Counted from the stretch's first letter, positions 1 to 7,656 are shown. The stretch: 47,718 bases of DNA from Thalassolituus marinus (GCF_020320395.1 NZ_JAEDAH010000043.1:110035-157752), one strand, 5' to 3'. Numbers and translations are program-made. The notes: a model not told the origin generated them from the sequence alone.

Positions 1-77
1 TCGAGAAGCTGTCAAACTGACCCAGCAGCCGGGTATCAGTTGTAGCCAAGTTGCCCTCGAAATCGGTGTGGCCGAGG

Positions 78-414
78 GTGTAACAGTTTCGTCGTTACAC
101 TGGGATTGCTTAGAAAAAAGCTTGTTAAAACAGTGGGTTACCCATGGCAGGTATTCAACCCTGGGGTGTAACACGGGTTTTGTTACAGCGCACGATTCTG
201 CTTGTTCATCATGGAAAGTGCCGGGTAGTGCTTTCGCGTTGGGCAGATGACCTGCTGCTCTGAGTGCGGCTGCAAAATGGTATTCAGGAAGCGGCTATTT
301 AGGGTGTAACAAGGATCTTGTTACGCTTACAACTAATGAAAAAATATCAGGAATAACAGCAGGTTGGCTGATGTTGTGGAACCGATGGGATCTGTAACGT
401 CGGATTTGCTACAC
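78..414. repeat. Four spaced inverted repeats TGTAAC-N9-GTTACA
   Basis: Four copies of one inverted repeat lie in non-coding DNA left of the integrase operon: 78-100 (GTGTAAC, 9 nt, GTTACAC, perfect), 166-188, 304-324 (right arm GTTAC) and 392-414 (right arm GCTACAC). Every copy has a 9-nt spacer of unrelated sequence, and centre-to-centre distances are 88, 138 and 88 bp. This is what repeated sites for a dimeric DNA-binding protein look like. The protein is unknown; an element-encoded regulator, partition or initiator protein, or the integrase, are all possible. No convincing gene was found in 1-569: the 60-codon frame at 68-250 runs through two of the repeats and has no ribosome-binding site. 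Confidence 0.75.
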
Positions 415-429
415 ATCCTGATATAGTAG

Positions 430-438
430 TTATCCACA
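430..438 (+). promoter_or_regulatory. DnaA-box consensus TTATCCACA
   Basis: TTATCCACA matches the strict DnaA-box consensus and begins 15 bp after the last of the four inverted repeats. A single 9-mer can occur by chance, so binding is not established. Its position beside an iteron-like array makes a replication or copy-control role for the integrative element worth considering. Confidence 0.4.
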
Positions 439-537
439 GCACCCGCTGAACTCAGCCTTCATGGATGGAGGCGGTTCAGCATCCCAGAGCTCGGTTCCTC
501 ACTCACATGCCCACCCTGGTTGGGTTGAGAAACCAGA

Positions 538-579
538 CTGAACAACCTCCCTGTTGTTCAGTGCCGCGATTAAGCGGCA
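538..579 (-). terminator. Two back-to-back hairpins closing the integrase operon
   Basis: Reading leftward from the operon, a 6-bp perfect stem (562-567 with 574-579, loop 568-573) overlaps the stop codon of the 88-residue gene. It is followed at once by a 9-bp perfect stem (538-546 with 553-561, 6-nt loop). There is no long U-tract, so this may be a weak or factor-assisted terminator, or a protein-binding structure. Confidence 0.5.
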
Positions 580-836
580 TAGCTGACAGGCAACCTGGCA
601 GCAAAGGCCTGTCGTAAGTCTCCCAGGGTTTCAAACATCGGCGGGCGTACCTGCAACTGCAGCTCCACCCACAGCCGTACGGCGTTGTGATTACTGACGT
701 TCGGACAAACATTCAGGTAAGGCGCCAGCCCATACCCCGGCTGAATCTCATAATGGTGAATCAGCCAGTTAGCGATACCGAAGGCACGGTCACTCACCTT
801 CACCGGACGGGCGCAGCCATAAAGAACGTGGTTCAT
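570..836 (-). CDS. Conserved small protein coupled to the integrase
   Basis: This 88-residue protein has no signal peptide or membrane segment and no domain I can name. Its start overlaps the integrase stop as ATGA (834-836 with 833-835), so it is translationally coupled and belongs to the xis-int operon. It contains several Trp and Cys residues and a leucine-rich C-terminal half (about residues 56-80) that could form a helix. The overlap suggests a job in integration or excision, or in maintenance of the element, but no function can be read from the sequence. The stop codon lies in a hairpin. Confidence 0.7.
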   Translation of the reverse strand: MNHVLYGCARPVKVSDRAFGIANWLIHHYEIQPGYGLAPYLNVCPNVSNHNAVRLWVELQLQVRPPMFETLGDLRQAFAARLPVSYAA

Positions 837-2056
837 GCTTCATCCTCCATCATCTCAGGCTTGCGCGGTGGTACATCGCTCATGTTGTTCTCATACAGCA
901 ACCGGTCAAACGCTGAGCCATCCTGACGGGTCAGGTTCGGCACATAACGGGAGTACACCCGGAACAGCATCTCGGTGGTGGTGTGGCCCATTTGCCGCGC
1001 AATCCACTCCGGGCTTTCACCGGCGGCCAGCCACAGCGTCGCTGCCGTGTGGCGGGTCTGATATGGACGACGTTCCTTCAAACCCAGGTAGCGCAACAAC
1101 GGATACCAGACGCGTTGGGTGACGTTGTTGTGTGAGATGGGCGTATCGTTCCGACTACCAAACACAAACTTCTGGCCGAATGTGTAGGCACGCTGCTGCA
1201 GAAAGGCATCGTAAACGGGCTGCGACATCTGGATATCGCGCTGCGAACCATCGGTTTTGGTGTACTCAATCGCACCATCGACCACGGTTTCACGCACCAG
1301 AATCAGGCGGCGCTCCATATCCACGTACTGCCATTGCAGGCCATCGATCTCACCGGTACGCATACCGGTGAAGAAGCGAATGGCGTAATACGGGCGGTAA
1401 TCGGCCCGCACATTGGCAAGGATCAACCGCACTTCATCCAGCGAAAACGGCTCCACGTCGATCTTCTGCTTCTTCAGCGATTTAATCCCACGGTACGGCG
1501 AGTTAAACTCATAACGATCAGCGGCTTCATTCATAATCATCCTCAACGGGGTCATGATCTTGTTGATGGTGGCGGCCTTCAGTGGGCTGGATTTCCGTTT
1601 CGGGTCTTTGGCGAGGTTTGAACGGAAATTCAGTATGTCGGCCTTGGTGATGTCGCTGATCCTTTTCTCCCCAAAGGCGGGCAGGATGTAGGCGTTCAGG
1701 TTAATCATTACCGACTTTTTGTGGCTATCACGCCACTCCACCGACATATCGCTCAACCAGACTTCGGTGAACTCCTTGAATGTCGGAATATCCGAAGTGG
1801 TCTGGTTGGGTGACAGCCGGGCGGCAGCGACTTTCTTATCTAAAGCCTCGAAGGCCTCTGCCTTGGGACTGTCGGGGAAATAATCCCGGTACACGAAGGT
1901 TCCGAGGGTTATCTCCGCCTCAATCCGCTGCAGAATTTTCTCCATACGTCGACGATTCGGCAGGTTATCTTCCAGTTTGGTGTATTCACGGCAGCGCTCC
2001 CCCTTATAACGGAAGTCAAAGTACAGCTTGCCGGTTCGAGCACTGATGCTAGCCAT
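833..2056 (-). CDS. Tyrosine recombinase / site-specific integrase
   Basis: A 407-residue integrase that would insert and, with the neighbouring excisionase, excise the element. Residues about 1-70 look like an arm-type DNA-binding domain (DUF3596-like), 90-185 a core-binding SAM-like domain and 200-390 the catalytic domain. Visible active-site residues are Arg233 in TGMRTGE, Lys267 in the beta-hairpin, Arg335 in YQTRHTAAT (Tyr replaces the first His of the usual HxxR box, as in many element integrases), His358 in MGH and the nucleophile candidate Tyr368. The ATG at 2056 has a GGAGG site 5 nt upstream. It is unusual that the gene sits more than 5 kb from the tRNA-Arg junction, with mcrBC between. 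Confidence 0.93.
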   Translation of the reverse strand: MASISARTGKLYFDFRYKGERCREYTKLEDNLPNRRRMEKILQRIEAEITLGTFVYRDYFPDSPKAEAFEALDKKVAAARLSPNQTTSDIPTFKEFTEVWLSDMSVEWRDSHKKSVMINLNAYILPAFGEKRISDITKADILNFRSNLAKDPKRKSSPLKAATINKIMTPLRMIMNEAADRYEFNSPYRGIKSLKKQKIDVEPFSLDEVRLILANVRADYRPYYAIRFFTGMRTGEIDGLQWQYVDMERRLILVRETVVDGAIEYTKTDGSQRDIQMSQPVYDAFLQQRAYTFGQKFVFGSRNDTPISHNNVTQRVWYPLLRYLGLKERRPYQTRHTAATLWLAAGESPEWIARQMGHTTTEMLFRVYSRYVPNLTRQDGSAFDRLLYENNMSDVPPRKPEMMEDEA

Positions 2057-2066
2057 AGCAGCCTCC

Positions 2067-2282
2067 TTAACGCAGGCCAGTCATCAATGTGTTGATGCTG
2101 GGAGCGCGGAACATATCCGCTTCAATCTTCTCCCAAACGTACAGAATCTTGCGGCCGCCGAACGGGCGGAAATAGTGAATCCCCTCCAGCAGGACAGAGT
2201 CTTTCAGTTGGTTGCGGATGGTGCGTGGGTCGTACTTGATGCGTACAGCCAGTTCTTCGGTGGTTAAGTAAGTTTGTGACAT
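2067..2282 (-). CDS. Excisionase / AlpA-like winged HTH protein
   Basis: A 71-residue protein of excisionase size. Residues 5-30 (LTTEELAVRIKYDPRTIRNQLKD) form an HTH of the MerR/excisionase DNA-binding type, and a wing-like RPFGGRKILYVWEKIEA segment follows, as in AlpA/Xis proteins that bend DNA and set the direction of recombination. It lies 10 bp upstream of the integrase in the same operon. The ATG at 2282 is preceded by GAGGA at about 8 nt. The divergent intergenic region just upstream carries repeated motifs that could be its own sites. Confidence 0.85.
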   Translation of the reverse strand: MSQTYLTTEELAVRIKYDPRTIRNQLKDSVLLEGIHYFRPFGGRKILYVWEKIEADMFRAPSINTLMTGLR

Positions 2283-2303
2283 GAAATCATCCTCATTAGT
2301 TGA

Positions 2304-2424
2304 TATTCTGGATGCACTAAAGCTATTCGAGTTGGCTAAATGTCATCCTGAATAACATTTTGCACGACAAAATGTATTTTGCAATGATTATTTGCCATTC
2401 TGGATGATTTTTTTTTATTCAGGA
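2304..2424. promoter_or_regulatory. Divergent control region with two operator motif families
   Basis: The region between xis and the HTH gene contains a perfect inverted repeat ACATTTTG-N5-CAAAATGT (2355-2375), a good operator candidate for a small dimeric HTH repressor. It also contains a repeated 11-mer of form TATTCWGGATG: 2304-2314 (forward), 2344-2354 (reverse, TATTCAGGATG), 2396-2406 (forward, first base C) and a partial copy at 2416-2424 abutting the ribosome-binding site of the HTH gene. Regulation of xis-int and the HTH gene from here is inferred from position. Confidence 0.55.
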
Positions 2425-2433
2425 GTTATTTTT

Positions 2434-2649
2434 GTGATTCGATGTCATCTGGCGCGGTTGATGGGCGAGAAGAAACTGAAGATTGTGGATGTGGCCCGGG
2501 AGACAGGTCTGAACCGCAATACAATCACGTTGCTGTATAAAGAGACGGCTCAGCGCATAGATCTGGAAGCTATTGATAAGCTCTGTGAATTGTTTGAGTG
2601 CGAGGTTGGCGACTTGCTTGAGAAAGTTAACGATAAGTCTGAAAAATAG
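2434..2649 (+). CDS. Small Cro/CI-type HTH regulator
   Basis: A compact 71-residue single-domain regulator of the YozG/Xre-like kind. The HTH is visible as IVDVARETGLNRNTITLLYKE, followed by DLEAIDKLCELFECEVGDLLE, the conserved C-terminal half of this family. I chose the GTG at 2434 because AGGAG lies at 2421-2425; the upstream ATG at 2392 would add 14 hydrophobic residues and has no clear site. Divergent transcription from xis-int, with a perfect palindrome between, suggests it is the element's switch repressor. That role is inference. Confidence 0.8.
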   Translation: MIRCHLARLMGEKKLKIVDVARETGLNRNTITLLYKETAQRIDLEAIDKLCELFECEVGDLLEKVNDKSEK

Positions 2650-2812
2650 GGTAAATCACACCCTTGATTGGCATGGCCACATCAAGATGATGTGACTATT
2701 GGGTTTTTTATAAGCAGATTGGAGGATTTTAGAGTCTCTAATCACGACGAATCAGATTGCCGTATTACGTTACGCATTCAGAAAATCAACCCGCGACCAG
2801 TACAACGCGGTC

Positions 2813-4060
2813 TTATGTAGCTTCTGACTCTGCGTGCTTCACCGCTTGCGCTGGCAGCGAGAACACCTCTCCATATAGCGGCACCGCTAACACCATCAGG
2901 GTAACGGGCCTTCCAAGATTTAATGCCATTCGATACTCCCCCCGAAAACCTGCCTGTTCAGGGTATAGCAGCATTACCTGGTCACAGCAGTAGGCACTGG
3001 CATAGGTGCTGAGCTGATAAAGATCGGCAGAGGATAGGGATGCAAGGGGGTTTCCAGAGTCCAGCAGTTTCCACTTGGTATCCAGAATGACGACCGGCTG
3101 GTTCAGTGCATTCAAAAGGCTGATATCCGGCCGCATCAGAAGCCGGCCTTTGCCCGAGTCATCGTCGCCCAGATACTTGCGTGGGCCTTGTTCCATCAGG
3201 CGCAGGCCCATCTTTCTGGCTGTTGGCCTAAGTTTGACGGCTACAAAGCGCTCGAATAACTGGCTCATATCTAACAACAGGCTGTAAACCTGCTGCTGAC
3301 CGGCTCTGGCATCGAGATACTGGCCGTCAATAAACAGCCGGGCCAGCTCCACCACGCTGGCATAGCGACGCTGCATCCGGTTCAGGTCGTCGGCGCGGGG
3401 TAGGTGTTCGCCTTTGTGAATGACACCGATGCCGCCAAAACGTATCCGCATACTTTGAATGTGTTGGCGGAGCATGGACGAGCTTGCCAAATTGCTCATA
3501 CAGATCAGGGCGCTGTGTAACAGCCGGTTGACCGGAATATCCGCCACCAGTTCATTGAACCGGCAAGCCAGGCGCTGGGGCTTGAACAGGTTCTCCCGCT
3601 GCTGACGGATCAGGTCAATTCTGCCTCGAACCTGGTCGAGTGTATCCTCCACATCTCGGTAGTCCCGAAGCAGCCCCTGTTGAAGTTGAGCTTCAAGCAA
3701 CTTCAGAAAGTGGCGTATGAATACATCCAGAAGTCGGTGATTGCTGACGCCCAGACCCGCTTGCTGGGCACTCAGTCCCTCGATATCGCCAGCGGTGTCC
3801 AGCATTTCAATCAGGGTAGTGCGTTGTTGATCCGGAGTCTGATACGGAAAGACCTTGGGAAGAATTTCGATTTGCAGTATCTGCTGAATCTGAACCACAC
3901 CACAAAACTGCCGAAACTTTACCCGGTTACGGCCCCATTCAAGACAGTTCCTGGGAAGCGAGCTCTCTGCGCTAGCCAGTGCATCTGCCTCCGGGGCGGT
4001 CAGGTCGCCTTCTTTACCAATGGTTAGCCAGCCATGCTCAAAGGCACTAACCAGTTTCAA
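2813..4060 (-). CDS. mcrC: McrC-type nuclease subunit of type IV restriction system
   Basis: McrC is the endonuclease partner of the McrB GTPase; together they cut DNA carrying modified cytosines. The 415-residue protein has the family N-terminus (FEHGWLTIG) and a C-terminal PD-(D/E)xK core seen as RPDISLL (about 309) and VILDTKWK (about 323-330), giving the Asp-Asp-Lys set. The start is a TTG that overlaps the mcrB stop (TTGA), so the two are translationally coupled. Length is typical or slightly long for the family. The gene ends 163 bp from the convergent HTH gene, in a low-GC gap with no clear gene. Confidence 0.93.
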   Translation of the reverse strand: MKLVSAFEHGWLTIGKEGDLTAPEADALASAESSLPRNCLEWGRNRVKFRQFCGVVQIQQILQIEILPKVFPYQTPDQQRTTLIEMLDTAGDIEGLSAQQAGLGVSNHRLLDVFIRHFLKLLEAQLQQGLLRDYRDVEDTLDQVRGRIDLIRQQRENLFKPQRLACRFNELVADIPVNRLLHSALICMSNLASSSMLRQHIQSMRIRFGGIGVIHKGEHLPRADDLNRMQRRYASVVELARLFIDGQYLDARAGQQQVYSLLLDMSQLFERFVAVKLRPTARKMGLRLMEQGPRKYLGDDDSGKGRLLMRPDISLLNALNQPVVILDTKWKLLDSGNPLASLSSADLYQLSTYASAYCCDQVMLLYPEQAGFRGEYRMALNLGRPVTLMVLAVPLYGEVFSLPAQAVKHAESEAT

Positions 4061-6708
4061 GATGGCATTTCCAATGAGTCATAGATTTTGCGCAGGGCGT
4101 CCGGCGTGATCTCGCCTGGCTGTTTCACCCGGAAATCAGGCTTCTCTGGCAGATCCACCTCTGCGCCCGCAAACAGTTGGCCAGGGTCCAGTATCTTGCG
4201 AGTAATAATCTGGTGCTCAACCGGCGCGGTGTCGTCCGCCAGTACTCTGCGAATCTGCTGCCAGTCGTCGTAGAAGTATTCCGCCAGCATGGGGATAATG
4301 TCGTACACCATCGCGTGGCGCAGGCTGTCGATATCCTTCACCTCCATAAAGTACGCGTGACCGAAGGTTTGATCCCGGTGCAACAGATAACGCAGGCGCA
4401 GGTTAATGGCGTTCAGCAAATCTCGCAGGCTCAGTAAGCCCCCTTCGCCATCCGGTATGTAGCCATCCCCCTGATTGCCGGTGATTTGTTTGGGCTCTGG
4501 CATCAGCTCAATAAAGCGGAACCGCCGGCGCAATGCGGCATCCATCAGGGCAATCGAGCGGTCAGCTGTGTTCATGGTGGCGTATATGTCCAGGTTCTTC
4601 GGCACACCAAAGCGTTCGCCAGAATAGGGCAGGGTGATTTCCATGCCGTCTACCAGTTGGCCCTCTTCATCCCACCAGGCCCGCTTGTCAGCTTCAATCA
4701 GGGTGATCAATTCACCAAAGATGCGGGATATGTTGCCCCGGTTAATTTCGTCGATGAATAGGGCGTAGCGCTGCTTTGGATCTTGCCGGGCCCGATTGCA
4801 AAAGGCTTTAAAAAGGCCATCCCGGACTTCGTAGCTGATGCCGCCATCAGTGGTTTGTGGTCTGATGCCTTCTACAAAGTCTTCATAGCTATAGGACTGA
4901 TGAAAGGTCACCGTCAGGTGCCGCTTGATGCGTGCTTCTTGGCTTTGCGGTCCTTGTTGTAACTTTCGCAGCTGATCCCGCAGGCCGTCGCCAGCTTCAT
5001 CCCAATCACCCGTCAGTATCCATTTGCCGCCGTGTTGCTTATCGAAGATCAAGGGCGATTGTCGCTTCTCAAGAGCCACATTCACCGTCTCTGATTCAAT
5101 TACGGTGTGGTTTTGTAGTGAGGCCCAGCAAGTTGCCCGCAAATGCGGGCTGTCTGTCCGCCCCTGAACCCGCGCTTTGGCCTTGAAGAAAGGGTGAATC
5201 AGCAGGTCATTAACCGTTGTTCCCGCAGCCTTGCTCACCTGATCGGCCAGGGCCAGTGCAATAGTCTCCCACCAGGAGGTACTGGACAGCTGTTCTTCCA
5301 GCCACTCTCCCGTTGTCACATTGCCAGCCTGAGACTCGTATTTTGGCTGCAGGTGGCTGCGCAAGTGATGGGTCTTTCCTGTGCCTGGAGGGCCATAGAA
5401 AATATGGTTGACTGGCTTACCAATGTTGATCGCTTGTTGGCGGGGTGTAGGTTTATCTGTCTGAACCAGCTTGACCGGTGGCAGCTTATTCCATAACCCG
5501 TTGACCAGCTTTGCGGACCTTGGTTTGATTTCGATACCTGAGCCCTGAGGCGTCCAGTTCTGGCTATCAGTCGTCCCACTTTCCAGGTCAGAGAGGCTGA
5601 TAGAGGCCTCTGCGTTAGGGTCTCGGAGATCCGTCAAGGTGATATCCACATACAGTGATTTCTCCCCTTGACTTGCCTTCTCTGGGTCGTAGTGGTCGTC
5701 CTCGTAGGGCTCGCTGGCTACGGTCCCCCGAGCTAGCAAACCTTTCGGCTTCTGGCCCAATCGCATCAGATAGGCAGTGTCACCTTCTTTGAGTTGTTTC
5801 GAGGATGTGCGCCAGGGCAGAGTGACGTTTTCCCCGCGGGCAACCCGAAGCCGGTCATCCTGAAAAGAATTCCACTCCCAATTCCCAGGATTCCAGGCCA
5901 TTAGCCAGACTCGAGGCGATGGCCGCCACTGGTCGACCCAGGGCAAAGTGTGGAAATCGACCGGTTCGTCTTCCTGATCTTCCAGATTTGTTCTGAGATC
6001 CAGGAGCCTCTGATCTACTTCTCGGTGGCTCATGGTCTTCAGTTTGGTCTTGGGCACATCACCCAACACCCGAAGAATTTCTTTTTTGTCGTTTCCGACG
6101 GATGTGTGCTCAAAGCTATCCGGGAACAGTAGAAAACAGATGATATGGCGGAACTGTCTGGCGCCGGCATCTGGAATGCTCTCCAGCCAGTCCGCAAAGG
6201 ACCAGGGGCTCTCAAGCGTTTGGCTTTGGGTTTCCGGCCCCAGCGTTTTGAAGGCTTTTATCAGTTCAATCAGGAATACCAATTCACGCCAACGCAAGGT
6301 ATTGAAGCCAGTACCAGTGCTGCCGGCCCCACTGAGCGTGGCATCATCCAGCAGCCAGGAGCTGGGCAGGCTATCGCCGCTGATCTCCCAAATGGAACTC
6401 ACCAGATCACGTTTGGTTGCCGGCTTGATATTGGTTGAAAACAGCAACAGCAGCCAGTGCAATTCGGCCATCAGTTTGATCGCTGCGGGACTGGCATCGG
6501 CAAGTTGCCGTTGCAGCTTCTTGATAAAGCTTTCGTCGCCTTCTTGGGGATTCTGGGTAAAGCGCTTATCCAACTCAACCAGATTGTCAGTGCTCCAGTA
6601 TTGACCGTCATCCAGCAAGGGCCCGTCATTCAGCAGGCATTGGTTCTTCCATAGCTGGGCGGCCTCAAGCATGGCTTTGATGTCATGACGAGGGTTGTAA
6701 CGACTCAT
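4057..6708 (-). CDS. mcrB: McrB-type AAA+ GTPase with N-terminal modified-base reader-like domain
   Basis: An 883-residue AAA+ motor and specificity subunit. Walker A is GPPGTGKT (439-446), Walker B ALFIDEIN (about 649-656), and the McrB-type NTxD guanine-recognition motif is MNTADRS (712 on), followed by an arginine-rich AALRRRF segment. It is far longer than E. coli McrB (about 460 residues). Residues 1-230 are helical and unfamiliar; about 260-370 contains WLMAWNPGNWEW and resembles EVE/PUA-like reader folds found in other type IV McrB proteins. That reader assignment is by pattern only. GAGGAAG lies upstream of the ATG at 6708. Operon order is helicase remnant, mcrB, mcrC. Confidence 0.92.
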   Translation of the reverse strand: MSRYNPRHDIKAMLEAAQLWKNQCLLNDGPLLDDGQYWSTDNLVELDKRFTQNPQEGDESFIKKLQRQLADASPAAIKLMAELHWLLLLFSTNIKPATKRDLVSSIWEISGDSLPSSWLLDDATLSGAGSTGTGFNTLRWRELVFLIELIKAFKTLGPETQSQTLESPWSFADWLESIPDAGARQFRHIICFLLFPDSFEHTSVGNDKKEILRVLGDVPKTKLKTMSHREVDQRLLDLRTNLEDQEDEPVDFHTLPWVDQWRPSPRVWLMAWNPGNWEWNSFQDDRLRVARGENVTLPWRTSSKQLKEGDTAYLMRLGQKPKGLLARGTVASEPYEDDHYDPEKASQGEKSLYVDITLTDLRDPNAEASISLSDLESGTTDSQNWTPQGSGIEIKPRSAKLVNGLWNKLPPVKLVQTDKPTPRQQAINIGKPVNHIFYGPPGTGKTHHLRSHLQPKYESQAGNVTTGEWLEEQLSSTSWWETIALALADQVSKAAGTTVNDLLIHPFFKAKARVQGRTDSPHLRATCWASLQNHTVIESETVNVALEKRQSPLIFDKQHGGKWILTGDWDEAGDGLRDQLRKLQQGPQSQEARIKRHLTVTFHQSYSYEDFVEGIRPQTTDGGISYEVRDGLFKAFCNRARQDPKQRYALFIDEINRGNISRIFGELITLIEADKRAWWDEEGQLVDGMEITLPYSGERFGVPKNLDIYATMNTADRSIALMDAALRRRFRFIELMPEPKQITGNQGDGYIPDGEGGLLSLRDLLNAINLRLRYLLHRDQTFGHAYFMEVKDIDSLRHAMVYDIIPMLAEYFYDDWQQIRRVLADDTAPVEHQIITRKILDPGQLFAGAEVDLPEKPDFRVKQPGEITPDALRKIYDSLEMPS

Positions 6709-6745
6709 AGGTACTTCCTCGGAAATGAAACTTTTTCATTAAATA

Positions 6746-6940
6746 TCAATGGGAGAAGAGGTCTGGGGTGGGACCAGTCGAGCGCACAAACGCAGCGTCA
6801 GACGGAGAGGGCCAGTAACGGCCGCCATCGTATTCGCTGTCCAGGAAGGTGCCGATGTCCTCAGCTCTAGGCTGAATAAAGGAGCGGGTAAAGTCCCGGT
6901 AGTCATTAACCAGCTTATCCCTGAATTCAAAAACGTCCAT
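6746..6940 (-). pseudogene. Truncated N-terminus of a large DEAD/DEAH-box helicase
   Basis: The 64-codon frame begins MDVFEFRDKLVNDYRDF and runs to about residue 46 (GGRYWPSP) with the pattern I recognise from the start of very large DEAD/DEAH-box helicases that occur in defence islands. Those continue with an LIQLNP-like segment, whereas here the frame changes to unrelated residues and stops. The rest of the helicase (expected well over 1,000 residues) is gone, so a deletion joining the start to the mcrB upstream region is inferred. A GGAGG precedes the ATG by about 12 nt and the stop is 37 bp from mcrB, so it may now act as a leader ORF. Confidence 0.6.
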
Positions 6941-7007
6941 CAGGCTTGGCGCCTCCCTTGCCTTGCTATTGGTGCCCCAACAGGCAGAATGCTGTTGGCA
7001 TCCGGAG

Positions 7008-7035
7008 ATTTAAACAGCCGCAATTTTTTTGTCAA
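7008..7035 (-). promoter_or_regulatory. Candidate sigma70 promoter of the mcrBC operon
   Basis: On the minus strand TTGACA (7030-7035) and TTAAAT (7008-7013) are separated by 16 bp, which would start transcription near 7000, about 60 nt before the helicase remnant. The surrounding gap 6941-7315 is AT-rich and holds no gene I can support; its only other feature is the repeat cluster next to the tRNA. Confidence 0.4.
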
Positions 7036-7241
7036 AGTTTCATTAAGCTTGTCTATAGACAAAAGACATATTATTAGCCGCATACACAGAGAAATTGATG
7101 CTCAAAATGTGATCAATATTGGTGGTTCTGTAACTCTAAAGCCGTATAGGTAATGTAAGCTGGACATCAGTAATGCTTGTTAGTGGTCGCTGGAGAGTAG
7201 TGATCAAATACGAATGGTCAAAAAACACTCAGAAACCAAAG

Positions 7242-7271
7242 TGGTCTCAGAATGGTCTCAATCTGGTCTCA
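7242..7271 (+). repeat. Three TGGTCTCA direct repeats at 11-bp period
   Basis: TGGTCTCA occurs at 7242-7249, 7253-7260 and 7264-7271, exactly one helical turn apart, with a partial TGGTCA at 7215. They end 44 bp from the 3' end of the tRNA-Arg, on the element side. This is the position and spacing expected of arm-type binding sites for a tyrosine integrase at an element border. That function is inferred. Confidence 0.6.
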
Positions 7272-7315
7272 ACCACTAAAACAGGCTTTTTTGGTCGCGG
7301 AGGGAAGCTATCAAA

Positions 7316-7392
7316 TGGCCCGCCCTAGAGGATTCGAACCTCTGACCTCGGCCTCCGGAGGGCCGCGCTCTATCCAGCTGAGCTAAGGGCGG
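7316..7392 (-). tRNA. tRNA-Arg (anticodon CCG)
   Basis: A complete 77-nt cloverleaf on the minus strand. The acceptor CCGCCCU (5') pairs with AGGGCGG (3'), followed by discriminator G and an encoded CCA (7318-7316). The D-arm is AGCUCAGCUGGAUAGAGC and the T-arm contains GGTTCGAATCC. The anticodon stem CGGCC/GGCCG encloses CUCCGGA, giving anticodon CCG for Arg CGG codons. It marks the chromosomal junction of the integrative element, which lies to its 3' side. Confidence 0.95.
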
Positions 7393-7466
7393 TCGTAGAA
7401 AAACCAGCTAAAGACTGTGCCGGTTTTGATATGTGCTCTCCAGTGTCTCTATCTTAGTGATAGCCG

Positions 7467-7507
7467 CCTCCGGAGGGCAACGCTCTATCCAGCTGAGCTA
7501 AGGGCGG
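7467..7507 (-). pseudogene. 5'-half copy of tRNA-Arg(CCG)
   Basis: Reading leftward from 7507, the sequence repeats the 5' half of the neighbouring tRNA-Arg: acceptor CCGCCCU, D-arm and anticodon loop CUCCGGA, with two adjacent mismatches in 41 nt. The match ends just after the anticodon loop, with no T-arm or 3' acceptor. The anticodon-stem 5' strand here is GUUGCC rather than GCGGCC. It is either the displaced half of an older tRNA cut at the anticodon loop by integration, or the decayed member of a tandem pair. Confidence 0.8.
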
Positions 7508-7656
7508 TTTACAGTTCTGCCGGGGAGTCTGACGCTGTAAGTGCCCGCATTGTATACGTTTTTATAACCGTGCTCTACTGCCTTTACGGTGGGATTGATT
7601 GCCGGGCCGATACTGCTAAAGTCAGGCATCTGACTGATTCTATGATCGAGGATGCT

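Noticed and set aside
68..250. 60-codon frame over the inverted-repeat array
   Set aside because: No ribosome-binding site, no recognisable pattern, and it runs through two of the inverted repeats.
2392..2433. ATG at 2392 as the start of the HTH gene
   Set aside because: It adds 14 hydrophobic residues absent from the family, and the only good ribosome-binding site (AGGAG) precedes the GTG at 2434.
7417..7656. 80-codon N-terminal extension of the carboxymuconolactone decarboxylase-like frame
   Set aside because: It translates the tRNA-Arg fragment and matches no family sequence; the ATG at 7657 has a proper site.
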